This document shows positions 24,600-38,600 of a stretch of 64,000 bases of DNA, one piece after another. The translations under genes were made by a program, and so were the position numbers. The first letter of the stretch is position 1. Each line of letters begins with the position of its first letter. This stretch comes from Alectoria sarmentosa (Eukaryota; Ascomycota; Lecanoromycetes; Lecanorales; Parmeliaceae), in the NCBI GenBank assembly GCA_009733775.1, contig WOGZ01000162.1, positions 1 to 64,000 on the forward strand. The letters run 5' to 3'. Under the pieces are notes generated by a model. It worked only from the letters and a program-made list of their open reading frames with translations, was not told the origin of the DNA and made no database searches.

Positions 24600-27500
24600 T
24601 TATTTTTACGTTTTAATGCGAACGAAATTTTTCATTTTCGTGTGCGAGATTTCTCGAATTTATTTATTATCTTCAATACATCTTTTAATAATATAATAAA
24701 TAATTTTTAAATAATCTTTAAATATTTCTTTTATTTCATTCGATATTCGTTTATTCAATCTCGTTTTTTTCTTCGAATAATTTTCTTCACAATATACTTT
24801 TTTCGTTTTTAAACGATAATGAATATTAATAAAGAAATCTTTTAATCGAATAAATCTAATTTCGCTTATTCGAGATAAATCACGAATATAATTCAATAAA
24901 ATCTCGATATATTAAATGCTAGTTTCAATTTATATGTTAAAAGATTAACTTTTTTTAAAATTTTATGAAAATCGATTTTCTTAATAAATAATGAAAAACT
25001 TTTCAAAATATAATATATTATATTTTCAATCTTTATCAATTTCAGATATATCTTTTTAATAAATTTTGAGATTTCATATTTAACATCGTATTTCATTATT
25101 ATTTTTATTTAAACGAGTTTAATAACATTAAAGATTTCGTTTCGAATCGTTTTTTTGAATTTAATAAAGTTCGCAATCGATGAGTTTTTATTCGAGATTA
25201 TTTTTGATAAAAAAAAAAATTAATTTCATAAAGAGACTCGAAAGAAATGATAAACGTTAAAATATTTTCAATCGTATTTAAAAAATATTCAATCTTTGAA
25301 ATTAAAATATTTTAATTTTTTTTATATTTTTTTTATTAATAAATATTATAAAGCGATTTTCATTATTTGATTTGTGCGTTCGATTTATTTATCAATCGAA
25401 AAATGATATATAATAATTATTTTAAAAGTGACTTCGCATTTAATAAACAAAATCTTTTAAAATATATTTATGAACTTTGAATTTCGATTCGATATAAATC
25501 GATAAAAAATGTTTTAAAATCGATAACTTTAATCAAAATATCGTTTTATTTAAATCTTTATTAAATTCTTTTCGTTATCGAGAATCAATTTAACAAATTT
25601 CGAAAATTTATCGATTATTATTATTAAACAATTATGTTTATTTAATATTATAAAAAATTTAATCATAAAGTTTATCGTAAGCTTTTTTAATAATTATTAA
25701 AAATTATTAATTAATAATAATTATTCGTAAAACAATTATTTAAATGATTTAAATAATTAACAAATCGAATAATTGTCGATATAACTTTATATAACTTTTC
25801 GCATTTTCGAAAATAAATTACATTTTATAATCGATTATATATTTTATAAATTTCTTTATAAACGTAACGATTATATTTATATTTCAAAATCTTATATATT
25901 AATTTCTTCGAAATATATATGCGATTAAATTTTTAATGATTCAATATATAAAGAAGCTTTAAGTTCACATTTAAACGATAAAATTAATAAGCGATTTAAA
26001 AGTTCGATTTCGAATCCTTAATATTTTTCATTTATTTTTAAAAACGTTTATAAATGCGATCGAAATGAGAATTATTAAATAATTTTATAAAAAATTTCTT
26101 TAAAAATGTTTTCTCGACTTACACGATTATTATTAAAAATATATTAATAATATTTGATTTTTTTATAGAAAGTTTAAATAAGTTATTAACGTTATTATAA
26201 ACTTTTTCGACTTTATAAATTATTTTCATTTTTGATTAAAAAATTAATAAATATAAGATTCATTCGTTAAATTTAATAAATCGACGATTATTTATATTAT
26301 TTTATAAAATTAATTTTAAAGCGATATAATTCGTGATAATAATAAAGTTTTCATCGTCGAAAAATTGTGAAAATTTGATTAAAATTTATATTAAGACATT
26401 TATTTTTAACTTCGTAACTTAATATCGAATTTCAACATTATTAAAATCTTAAAAAAGAAATAAAATAAAATGTTCGATTTTATTCGTTTCAATCTAATAA
26501 AAAGTGATTTTATATTCTTTTTTTTTGTTTTTAAAAATCAGATAAAATAAGAACGTGAAATAAGAAACACGACTTTAATGAGTAAAAGAAATAATATTTC
26601 TAAAAAGCTTTTTACAGTTACATATACCCCTTTAATTAAAACGTCAAATTATATATAATTTAGCTACTGCAAAAGACTTTTAAATAACATTTATTATCTT
26701 TTTCGTTCGTATATAATATAAAAAAACGATTGAAATTCGAAAAAATTAACGTTAAAACATTATATAACTTATTTTTTAATATTTTTTAAACTTTATAATA
26801 TTTCGATTTAGTTTTCAACTTTATTTATTAAAAAATAAATTTTTTTTAAAAAAACGAAATCTTGATTTTAATTAAATTAATTGTTATGAAATTTGAATTT
26901 ATTAAAAGTCGCTTTTTTTTCGCGTGATTTCTCTTTAATTTATTTTTGTTTTAAATTTTTTTTAAAATCTTTCGTTTTTAATTAAATTAATAATCGAACA
27001 ATAATCGTATAATGCATTATATATTTTCGATAATAATCGAAAAAGTTTAAGTTTGTTTTTAATTTTCGAAGACTTTTTGAAAAGATTATCTTACGAACAA
27101 CTTTCACTTTTTTTTTATAATATTTAAATTTAATTTAAATATATAATAATTAAGGGCGATAATACTTAAATATATAAAATAACATTTAAATAATAATGTT
27201 ATTACGTCGCTTATTTCGAAAAAACCTAATATTTAATTTAAATGTTTAATGTGATTTTCGAAAAACGTCGAAAAAATTATCACATCGTTAATATATATTA
27301 AAATAAATTGTTAAAAATATAAAATTAAAAGTCTTTTAATGCGATGTTAAAAGAAGCTCAAAATATTTATTAAACTTATAATCGAAATCTTTAATCACTC
27401 TTGATTACGATGAAAACTAATAAAAATAATTTTTCATTAATTCGTTAATTTAATTCTTTATTAAAAAAATTCTTTAATGAAGTTAATTAAAGAAAATATC

Positions 27501-28710
27501 ATTAATTCTTTTAAAATATCAAAAATGATATTTTATTTGAATAAAAATATGCGTCGAGATATAATTTGATGTTTATTTTTTATAAATTAATCATTATTCG
27601 AAATTTTTCGCTTTTTTACATCACGAACGTCGATAAAAATATAATTAAAAAAATATTTAAAGGCATTTTTTTAACACGTTTTTATTTTATCAAAAGATTT
27701 AAAATTAAATTCATTACGCGACGATTACGCTGAGACAAATTATAAGAATTTTATTTTAAATCGTTAATGTTAAATTCATTTTTAAAAAATATCAACATTT
27801 CGATTTTATCGTTAAATCGATCAAGATCGAATCAAAATAGATTTTAATATTTTTTCAACATCTTCTTTATTCGTTTTTTATATTTCGGTTTTTAATATTT
27901 CGAAATATTCGTCTTAAATATTGCGACTTTCTTTGAAAAATCGACGATATAAAATATATTTAATTCTTTTTTGAACTTTTTTATGAAAACGTTAATAAAA
28001 TAAAAATTCATTTTCGTAAACTTGACGAAGTCTTATAATACGAAAAAAAGTTCGAATAATTAATTATTATAAATCTTAAATAAGTGTTTTTCGAAATTGA
28101 TTATAAAAATCGTTTAAAAATTATCGTTAATTATCGTTTAAATATTTGATATAAAGTTTCAAGTTGAGATTTAATTATGATAATTGATTTAAATAAATAT
28201 GAATGATTTAATGTTAAAAATTGATATTTTATAAAAACATTTTATTTTACATCGAAAAAAAACACGATAAATGTGATAATATAAACGTTAATCTTTTTTC
28301 GTCTTAATGTGCGAAAGATTTTTGATTTAATTAACAACATCGATATTGAAGATAATTTTATTATATGAATCTTGATTTTTGAAATTTAATTAATCGTTAT
28401 TTTAATCGATATCTTATCTCTTTTATCGAGAATAACATAATTTTAATTATTTTATTAAATTACGATATTGTTTAACAAAAATATATTTATATTAATAATT
28501 AAATTATAAAACAAATTGAAAATAAGGTGAACTTCTTTTAAGATAATTATTGCTTTTTCATTTTTAATGCGCATTTTGATTTTAAAATTTATATAATATC
28601 GCGAATATATTATATCGTTATTTACGTCGTCGCATTTCAATCTTTTTTCATTATTTATTGAATATTTTCGACATTTTTCGAAAAATGTTATATAACCTTT
28701 TTCAGACATT
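24600..28710 (-). pseudogene. RIP-degraded Ty3/gypsy pol with chromodomain
   Basis: Reading the minus strand, the remains follow Ty3/gypsy order. Protease-like sequence lies near 28,455-28,709. The RT core is at 27,300-27,000, with the catalytic box decayed to YIND (27,295-27,284) followed by VIIFS. RNase H-like traces run to about 26,690. An integrase zinc-binding region decayed from the H-x-H/C-x-C type lies near 25,950-25,800, then the integrase tail, and a chromodomain at about 24,800-24,620. In the chromodomain the two expected Trp positions (KWKGY-like and TWEP-like) are stop codons. It is a non-functional chromovirus-type fragment; its LTRs were not located. A less decayed patch interrupts it at about 26.5-26.7 kb. 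Confidence 0.8.
26530..26690 (-). other. Less-decayed patch interrupting pol, possible LTR
   Basis: On the minus strand a purine run (AAAGGGG) is followed shortly by TGTAACTGTAAAAAGC and then T-rich sequence. This resembles a polypurine tract plus LTR start. It lies where RNase H sequence should continue. It may be an inserted solo LTR or the junction between two elements. No matching second LTR was found. Confidence 0.3.
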
Positions 28711-31700
28711 AAAAATATTAAAATTTTAATGTTTATATAAAACTTTTATATTCGTTTATTTTTTAAATAATGATTATATAAAACATTAAAATATTTCTAA
28801 AAGATCATTTCAGAAAGTTTTAAATTGTTTTTTCAAAAATTATTTTTATTAATTAATGTTAATGCATTAATTATAAAAGTATTTATTTTTTAATTTAAAA
28901 ATGTTTTTATAATATTAATGTTTAAAGAGTTTTTTATAAATGTAAAATAAAAATTCAAAGATTTCTCATTAATTAATGTAATGTTATAATTTAAAAATGT
29001 TTTTATAATCGATATAAAGTAAAATGCATCGATGAAATTATTTTCAAACGAATTTTGATTATTAATTAAGAGTTTTGAGAGATTTTCCCTTAATTCTCCT
29101 TCTCCGCGAAAGATTTCAAAGCGATATATATTTTTAGATCATAAACATTCAAATTTTTTTTATTTTCGACATTATTCTCGTTTTTATTATCGATATTCAT
29201 TTTTTTTAAAATCGATTTTCATTATCTTTAAATTTAAATTATCGTAATTATTATTTTAATAATTATCGTTATAATGTTTATAAAAATGAAATAATTGTTT
29301 TTTTAATTAACATTCGTTATTCTTATTTTTCAATATCTTTAAAGATTATTTAAATTTGATTTTTAATTAAAAAGGTTTTCTCGAAACAATCAACGTTTGA
29401 ATCAAATTCTTAATTATTAAATTATTAAAAAGTTATTGAATTTTCGCAAGTGTTAAAATAATTTGAATAAACTTTCGAATTTTATTAAAATTATAAACGC
29501 ATTTCGTTATTATTTCATTATTACGAATATATCAATTAAATTTTTTTATAATATTTTTCTTTTTTTTCATTAAAGTAGCGAGTGTTAAATTTGCGTTTAA
29601 ATTTGATTAAAGATATTTAACGATTATATTTTCATCGACGATTTCGATATTATAAAAATGATTAATCTTTTTTATTAAATATTAAGTTAATGTAAAAAAC
29701 GAATTATTAAAACGAAATTTCATTTTTTCGACATTTTTAATAAATTTGAATTAATTAAATTAACATTTACGAAGTAATTTATTCTTTTATATAATTAAAT
29801 TGTGATTCATTTTTTGACGAATTTAAGTCGAAAAATTATTATGTTATTTTAATGCATTTCTTTTTAAATATATAAAAAACATTCGAAAAATTAAGTTATT
29901 TTTTTTAAATTCGACGATATATTTGAAATAATAAACGAAAAATATCGTCGTTTGTTTATTAAAATTAAACATTATGATATTTTTAAGACGAAGATTTTTA
30001 ACTTTTCATTTCGAAGATTATTTTAAATGTTTTTGAATATGATTATATTTATTATTTTGAAATAAACGATTATTTGAATTATTTCGATTATAATTAATAT
30101 AATAATGATTAAAAAGTGATTTCAAACGTCGAGTTTTTTAAAAAACAAATTTCGAATTTGATTTAAGATTTCAATTGCGACGAAGTTTAATATTTTATTA
30201 AAAAACTTTTGTTTATAAATAAATTAATTCGTTTTTAATGAAAAAATGATGATTTTCTAAGACAAAATCTTAAAAAATTTGAGAAATTTCTTAAAGAAAT
30301 CCTTAAAAAAAAAATTGAAATTTCGAATTTCGACGAATTTCTTAAAAATTAAAACGATCTTTAATCGATCTCGCATTTTATCATAATAATAACAAAATAT
30401 ATCGAAAAATCGATCGAAAATAAAATAAAAAACTATTATTAACAATTAAAAAATTTAAAAATTCAACGATGATTTCGATTTTTAATATTATTTTTGATCA
30501 AATTATTTTCAATTTCTCGATCATAAAAATTCGTTCGATAACTTTAACATTTTTATTTTCAATGTTTTTTAATTCGAAAATAAGTTAATTATTGCGTTTT
30601 TTTTGAATTATAATAATAAATTTATGAAAAAGATTTTTTCACAAATTAATAAAGTTTCGATAAAAATCAACGATTGATAATCTCGTTTATTAATTTTAAA
30701 AAAAGATCAAAATCTTCGAATTTATCAAATTCTCCTCTAATTTTGATCATTTATATTTAAAATGTTAATGAATTTTCGAGGATATATGATAAAGATTTTA
30801 AAGAAAGAAATTGTTGATCGACTTTTGTTTAAAATGATTTCTTTTTATCTTTCGAGAAAAATCAATAAATTGTTTGAGTCGCGCGCTTACATTAATGTTA
30901 ATTATAATTTTTTATAAAAATGATCGATTATATTCGAAACTTTTCTTAATTAATTTGTTAACGAATATTAAAACTACGATATAATTTCATTGATAATTGA
31001 TTTTGAAATAAAGAAGATTTTTTGAATTTTTTCGAAATTTAATAACGTCTTCGATTTGATTTATTACGTAATTTATCGTATTTTGACGTATCATTAAACG
31101 TTTTTTTATTATTTTAAAAGATTTACCTTTTTATTTCGAGACCTTCTTTTTAGAACGATTTTTAAAATTAAACGAATCGCTCTTTTTTATTTGTTTCATT
31201 TTTAACGATATTAAAAATATAATTAAGATTACTTTAATAAATGACGATAATTTTAAAAGATTTTGAATAATGTTAATGCTTTTCTCGAATGTTCGTAAGG
31301 CATTTTAAAAATTATTTGAATGTGTTTTTTAGATTATAAATCAATTAAAATCTTGATAAACGAAGAGAGATTAATAAAATTTCAAGTTTTTAATAAAATG
31401 ATTAATAATGTATTTAATAATAAAATTAACAAATTGAGATTAAAATTTTATAATAAAAAATTCGTGTAATTAAAATGTTAATTTCAAAGTTTCTTAATTA
31501 ATAATAATCTTCGAAATTAATATAAATCGAAAATTTATTTATTTTTTAAGAGAGTTTTTGAAAAACGACAAAATAAAAGTTAAACAATTTTAAGATTTTT
31601 CGAATAATGAAATAAATACGAAAACGATTATTGCACGTTCGAATTTTCTTAAAATGATCGACTGTTAATAAAAAAATCTGATTCGATAAACAATTAAATA

Positions 31701-34700
31701 TATTTTTCGAATCGTGATTTGATAAATAATTTAATGTTTTTCGAATCGATTAAATTGTTATTAAATGTTAAAAGCACGTTTTAAATGTGTATAAAGATTA
31801 TTTTTTCTTTATATAAATCTGTGTCTTAAATATGAGCGAGTTAAATTAATGTAAGATATTTATCTAATAAACGCGATCGTTAATAAACTTAAGTATCTAG
31901 TTTTAAAATCTTTTGCTTAATTTATTTATAACATTTATCGAAACATTACGTTTAAAAAAAAACTTTTAAGATATTTAAAGATAAAATTCACGTTAAAAAC
32001 GCATCGATATTATTGCGAGAATATATTATATTAATTTTAACGTAAACGAACCTTATTATTTACGTCTTTTTCTTTTAAATATATCGAATTTCTTATTTTA
32101 TAAAAATTTACGAACGATGAACAACGATTTTTTTTTAATTATTATATCGTTTATATAATAAAAAAGCTTACGCATAATAACTTAAAATGAAATTAAATTA
32201 GAAAAGAAAAAAATGTTTATAAAAACGAAAATTATTTATAATGATTTCATTTAATTATGAATTTAATAAGTCGATTAATTTATAAAATAAATATAAAACG
32301 AAATATATAATTTAATTTAGTTAATATATAAAAATGTCTTAATTGCGAGAAAAGAAAATTATCACATTATTTATTAAAATAAAATATCATCATTTTTTTT
32401 AATATAATGTTTTTTTTATTAAAAGTAATTTCGTTAAACGTATTTTTTTTTACTCGTAATTTCTTTTATTTTTTTTCACAATTAATACATTTTTTTACTT
32501 AAATTCTTTAACGATTATATATATATTCTTTAAATTTATTATTAAAAGTTCGCTTTATTAAATGATATATAAATAAAATAAATTGTTATCGAAGATTTTT
32601 ATTTTCATTTAATTTAAATTCGTCTGAAAAAAACAATTTTAATTTTATAAAAACATTAATTTGATTAATGATTTTAATTTAATAAAAACGTAATATAATT
32701 ATAAATAATATTATAATAATAAACGTAATAATCTTTTACGCATTTAGTTAAATAAAATCGTGTTAATATAAAAAAATTCGCGAATAATTTTTTAAATATA
32801 AATAATGAAATTTTAAAAAGCATAAAAAAACGAGAAATTATCGATTAATTTATCGATTAATTATTAAATAACATTATAATTAATTTTATTAATATTGTTT
32901 ATCGCAATTTAAATTCATATTAAATGTTTAATTTTTACATTTTTAAAACGATTCTTTACACTTTTAATAAAAACGTCGCTCGATTTAATAATTAAATTTC
33001 TAATAATTTTTTAATAATTTTTTTGAAATTAAAACGATATATATTAATCGTAGTTAAATTATTGACGAAAAAGATAATTTTCTTTCATTTATCGAATTAA
33101 TAAACATTCTTAAATCAATCTTTTTATTATTTCATTATTTGAAATTTAAAAACGATTGTGTAATAATGTTATTAAGAAATTTATAATATATATAAAATTT
33201 ATATAATGAAACACGTTTATAAGTTAAACATATTAAATTTAAAATATTCGATTATCGCATTTTCAATTACGAGTATAACGATAAACGTTATTATATATCA
33301 CGCATATTTCTTATTTCGCTCGATTCGAAAAATTTATATACTTTTTTCGACGAATTTAATATTCGATTCGCTTAATCTTTAATATAACGATTAATAAATC
33401 GTAAAATAAATTTTTATAATAAATCGATTTGTGTTTACAATCGAAGATTTTCGCTTATAATTAATTATATATAATCTTAAATTAAATCATTAATAAAGTC
33501 GATTTATTTATTATAATTTTAATCGATTTATTAAAAAATAATTGAGTCACTTAATTAAATATATTAAAAATAAGATTATTAAATAAATGTTTTTTATATA
33601 ATAATAAAAGTAAATTATATACGCATAAAAAGTAAGCAAAGTTCGATTAATCGACGTTATTTAAATTTATTTCGTCTTTATTTATCTTAAATATTATGAA
33701 TTTAATTTATAAACTTTAATTTATAATTTAATAAAATTATAATAAACGATATAATTATATCGACGTATAATAATATTAAAAATATTATAATTATAATAAT
33801 AAGTTAAATAATTCTTTTTAACAAAATTAATTATTTAAGTTTATTAAATTATAAATTTAATAAAAGATTTGCTAAGCAAATGTAATAAGTTTAATAAAAT
33901 AAATATTTAACGATTTCGTAACATGTTTCGTCACTTTAAATTATTTATTTTCAATTTTCGATAATGTAATCTTTATATTATCAAATGAATTAATTATAAA
34001 CTTTAATTATAATATTCGTAAAAGACGATGTTTTAATTATTTTATATAATCGAAAATTGTTACGTTTAATTATACGAAAACTTATTATTAATAGAATCTT
34101 TTTACGATCGTAGCGATTTCTTCGTATCACGATTATAATAATATTTTCAAGTTTAAACGTAATAATAAAAAATCGTTTAACTTTAAAAATATCGATTACG
34201 AACGATTATATTAATAATTTTAAAATTATTAAGATTATATTTTAATTACAAGCTTGTTTTTAAAAACGATAAACAATTTAATAAAAGATTTTAATAATAA
34301 TTATTACGATTTAAGTTATAATATCGACTTTAATTAAAACGAGTATTTAAAATTAATATTATTATTATTATTTATATTTTAAAAAACTTTATTAGCGAAG
34401 AATATTATAAAAAATGCTTTATATTAAAATATTAGTTTTATTTTTATAAATATTAACAATTTATTGAAGTTTTTTTTAATTTTCTAACGATAATATCTTT
34501 AACATTAATGTTATTTATTTCGTATATATAAATCTCGTATATATAACATTAATATCGCTAATATATATTATTTGATATATATATAATTTATATATATATA
34601 CTTTATATATATAAAATTAATATCGCTATTACGAAAAATATTAAAAGTTTTAGCGTATATTTTAAAAAGATTATTTTATTTAAAAATTTTAAGTGTATAA

Positions 34701-35533
34701 AACATTAATAAATTACAATAATATATTTATTTTAATAATGCGAATTGTATAATAGCGCTTATTTATTTAATTATAAACAACGTTACATTTTTCAAAATAA
34801 ACGTTATTATTCATTTTTAAGAATGTTTCATTATTATTAAATTATTTAAATATATCGTCGATTGTAAATCGATAAAAAATTAATAAAGAGTTAATAAAGA
34901 GTTAATAAATACTTAATAAAAAATTGATTTTAAATAATTTACGATTAATTATAAATTACATTTTCGTTAATTTAAAGTTAATAAATTACGATAATATTCG
35001 TATTTTTTTTCAAAAATTTCTTTAAGTTTAATAAAATTATAAAGTTATATATATTATTTTTTTATATAAAATTTTCCAAAAAAATCGAAAAATTTAAAAA
35101 TAAATCACGTGACATTAATAATTCGAAAGATATAAGTTAAGCGAATTACTTAATTTAGTGCGAATTTTAATATATAATTTGAAAATTATATATTATTTAT
35201 AAATATATAATAATTTAATATTGTAACAAATAAATTATTAGTAAATTATTAATAAATAGTTAATAGAAAGTCGATTTTAATATAAAATAAATGAAATCAA
35301 CATGTTTTATTTTCAAGTTACGTGTTTTCTCTAAAATATATAAAACTTTTAATATTTATTTTCGTAAAATAATATAATTAAATTAAAAGCTTTTAAGAAA
35401 TTTTATTTTAATTAATTAAAATTTATAAGTTATATCACTTTAATTTATTAAAGCTCGTAAAGTTTACAAACTTTAAATTACTTGAAAAACTCACTTTTAA
35501 CATTTTGATTTATAGAAATTTATAATTATTTTA

Positions 35534-35661
35534 TTAAAATATATAAATTATTAAATATAAAAGATTTATCGAGGTAAGAAAGATTTATCGAAAGTTAATA
35601 TATTTTATATTTAAATGCTTTATTGCAGCTATTTAATTAATTAAATGTTTTACTTATTTTT
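35534..35661 (+). repeat. Dispersed direct repeat, copy 1
   Basis: Matches 42,313-42,420 in the same orientation, sharing TATTTTATATTTAAATGCTT and the following TTTAATTAATTAAAT block. This copy contains an extra tandem repeat of AGATTTATCGA (19-bp unit) and is slightly richer in GC. Confidence 0.65.
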
Positions 35662-38600
35662 CATACATTATGAATTCGAAATCGCGAACATTCGTTTAAT
35701 GATATTTATTTATCATTTATAAATTAATTAATTTATCAATTAAGCGTATAAAGTCGAATTTTTAAAAGTTGCAACAATCGCAATATTAAATTTGAATAAT
35801 AATAATTCACATTATTAAATTTGCGCTCAACGCATTTTTAAACTTATTTATTATATAAATTATTTTTATTAATAAATCGTGCTTTAAATGTATATTTGAT
35901 TTAAATCAACGATTTATTTATATAATAATCGCAAATAATAAATCGTAAAGCGTTAATTATAATTTACTTTTAAAGCATTATAATGAATTAATTTTAAAAT
36001 ATTAAACGATAACATTTTTATAATGTAATAATCGAATAACTTTTTAAAAAATCGTTTAATTTTATAAATTAACATTTCAATTTTTTATTTAGAAAATAAA
36101 AAGATTGAAATTGAATTTAATTAAACACGCATTATCTTCATCAATCGATTAAACGTTATCAAAAAATATTATTTCGTTATACATGAAACTTGTAATAAAT
36201 GAAAAAAAACTATAAATATATTATAAATTTTACTTTCACGACTGTTATTATAACATTAATTACTAAATTATTTTTGATAAAATATTAAGTTAAAGTTAAT
36301 AACGATAACGAATCGTTTATAATAACGAATATTTCGTCGTAAAATACGACTTTTACTATATCAACAATCGTTATTATATTAATAATTTCAATGTTAATTG
36401 TAATTGAAAAAAAGCATAAAAGGTTTTTAATTTTTTTTACTTTAATTTTGATTTTTAAATATTAAAGAATTTAATTACATTTATTAATTACATTTTTATT
36501 AAAACAAATTTAGATATTTGAAACATTATTTTTTTTCTTTTATAAATTAAAACAAATTTAAACGTTTTCGCGTTTTTACGCTTTTTATATTTTTAAATAT
36601 TTTTTGAAAAGAATTTCGAATTCAATTCAAAAAAGCTCGATCGATAAAACGCATTTTCAAATACGACTTTTTTTTTTAATTAAACATTAAATAAAACTTA
36701 TTATTAGTTTAAAAAACGTTCGAAAAGTAAAGAGCGCGATTATGTACTTATTCATTTATTTAATAACATTATAATTTTCGATAATTTTATTCGCGAATCT
36801 TTTTTCGAATTAATTAATAAAGAGATTTTTTTTGAAATTATTATTTAATTTATTAAGTTTAATTCTTTTGTTAACATTTAAAAAATTTCAAGTTTTTAAT
36901 AATATATCGAAATCATCTTTAAAATATTCGAAAAAATCGTTAACGTAAAATTTAATAATGATTTTTCGCTTTATATCAAAAAGTTTGAAAATTCTAAAAA
37001 ATTTTAAACATAATTTTAAAAAATGCGATAATTTTTTACGTTGCAACGTTTTATTAAATTCATTAAAATAAAACAAAATAAAACTTTCGTTATATTTATT
37101 ATTTTTAAAAACATTTTATTTAACGAGATTATAACAATAATTAATTTTATTAAAAAAACGAATTAAATAAAATTTAAAATATAAACTTTATATTAACATT
37201 ATCAAAAATATTTTAAAATTACTTTATTTATAAATTATAAAAACGAGATTAATACGCATATTTTATAAAATATCATTTATAAAAATAATAAATTTAAAGA
37301 TTTCGATACGCTCAATAATTTATATCGTTAATTATTTAAATTTAATTTTAATTAATGTAAAAATGCAATTAATTTTATTATTTATCTTAAAAACATTTAT
37401 AATAATATTATTAATTTATCGTTTAAATTGAAATTGAAAATCAAATTTCCCAATTTTATTTTTTATACGAATTTAATTAAAACGAATAATGTTATTTTAT
37501 TTATTATATTTAAAATTATAAATTTATAAATAATGCTAATATTGAAATAATTTATTTATTAAAATACGTTATTATTCGATTTATTTAAATTATAATAAAT
37601 TTCTTTTTTAAGCGTTAGAAATTTATTTTTATATTTATTATTTAACGTTTTTTTCGCTTTATTATTTCGATTTCAAAATATATTATTATTATTAAATTTC
37701 GAAAAAGCGTTATATCGAATTTTAATAATCGAATTATTTAAAAGCTCGTTAAATATTGCATTTATAAAAAAATTAAAATTAAAGCGAAATGCATTTAACT
37801 TTTTAATAAAAGTCGTTAAAATAATGTTAATGATAATTTTGATAACGATAATAATAACAATTTGAACGATAAATTCAAAAATAAAAAAGATAACGATCGA
37901 AAACATAATTAATTTAATAACAAAAAACGTTGTTATAAAAATCGAAATTTTATTAAATCTTTCAATAATTGAAGAAAAGTTATAATTATTTCTATAATTA
38001 AATTAAATAATTTATCGTCTTCGCGATAAATAATAAATTATGTTTATTTTTAACATTTTACGTTTAATAAAGATTTTTTCGTAAAATATTGCGCTCTCGA
38101 TTTTAAATTAAATAATATTCGTTTTATTAAAAATATTAAAAACGCTCGCATTTTCATTAACATCGATAAAATTCGCATTAATATTATTATCGATAGTGAA
38201 AAAAAAAGTTTATTTTCACGAATGTTTTTTATATCTCAAATTTATTTTTAAATTTAATTTTTTAATATTATTTAATGCGTAATAACATTTATATAACATT
38301 AATATAAAACGATATCGAATTTAATAATTAAGATATAATATTATCGTTTAATTATAAAATTACAATCTTTATTATTTGCGTTTATCAAAATTTAATTAAA
38401 TTTTAATTACTTTTAAGTAATTATTAATGTTTATATTTATATTTAAATAATATAATATAATATCAAATTCGTTATGTTTTATATTACTTAAAATATAAAA
38501 AGCATTTTAATTTTATAAATAATATTATCTTTTAATTAATTTATTTCGATTTTTTTTCGAATTCAAATTATAATATTATATCGCGTAAAATTAATAATTA

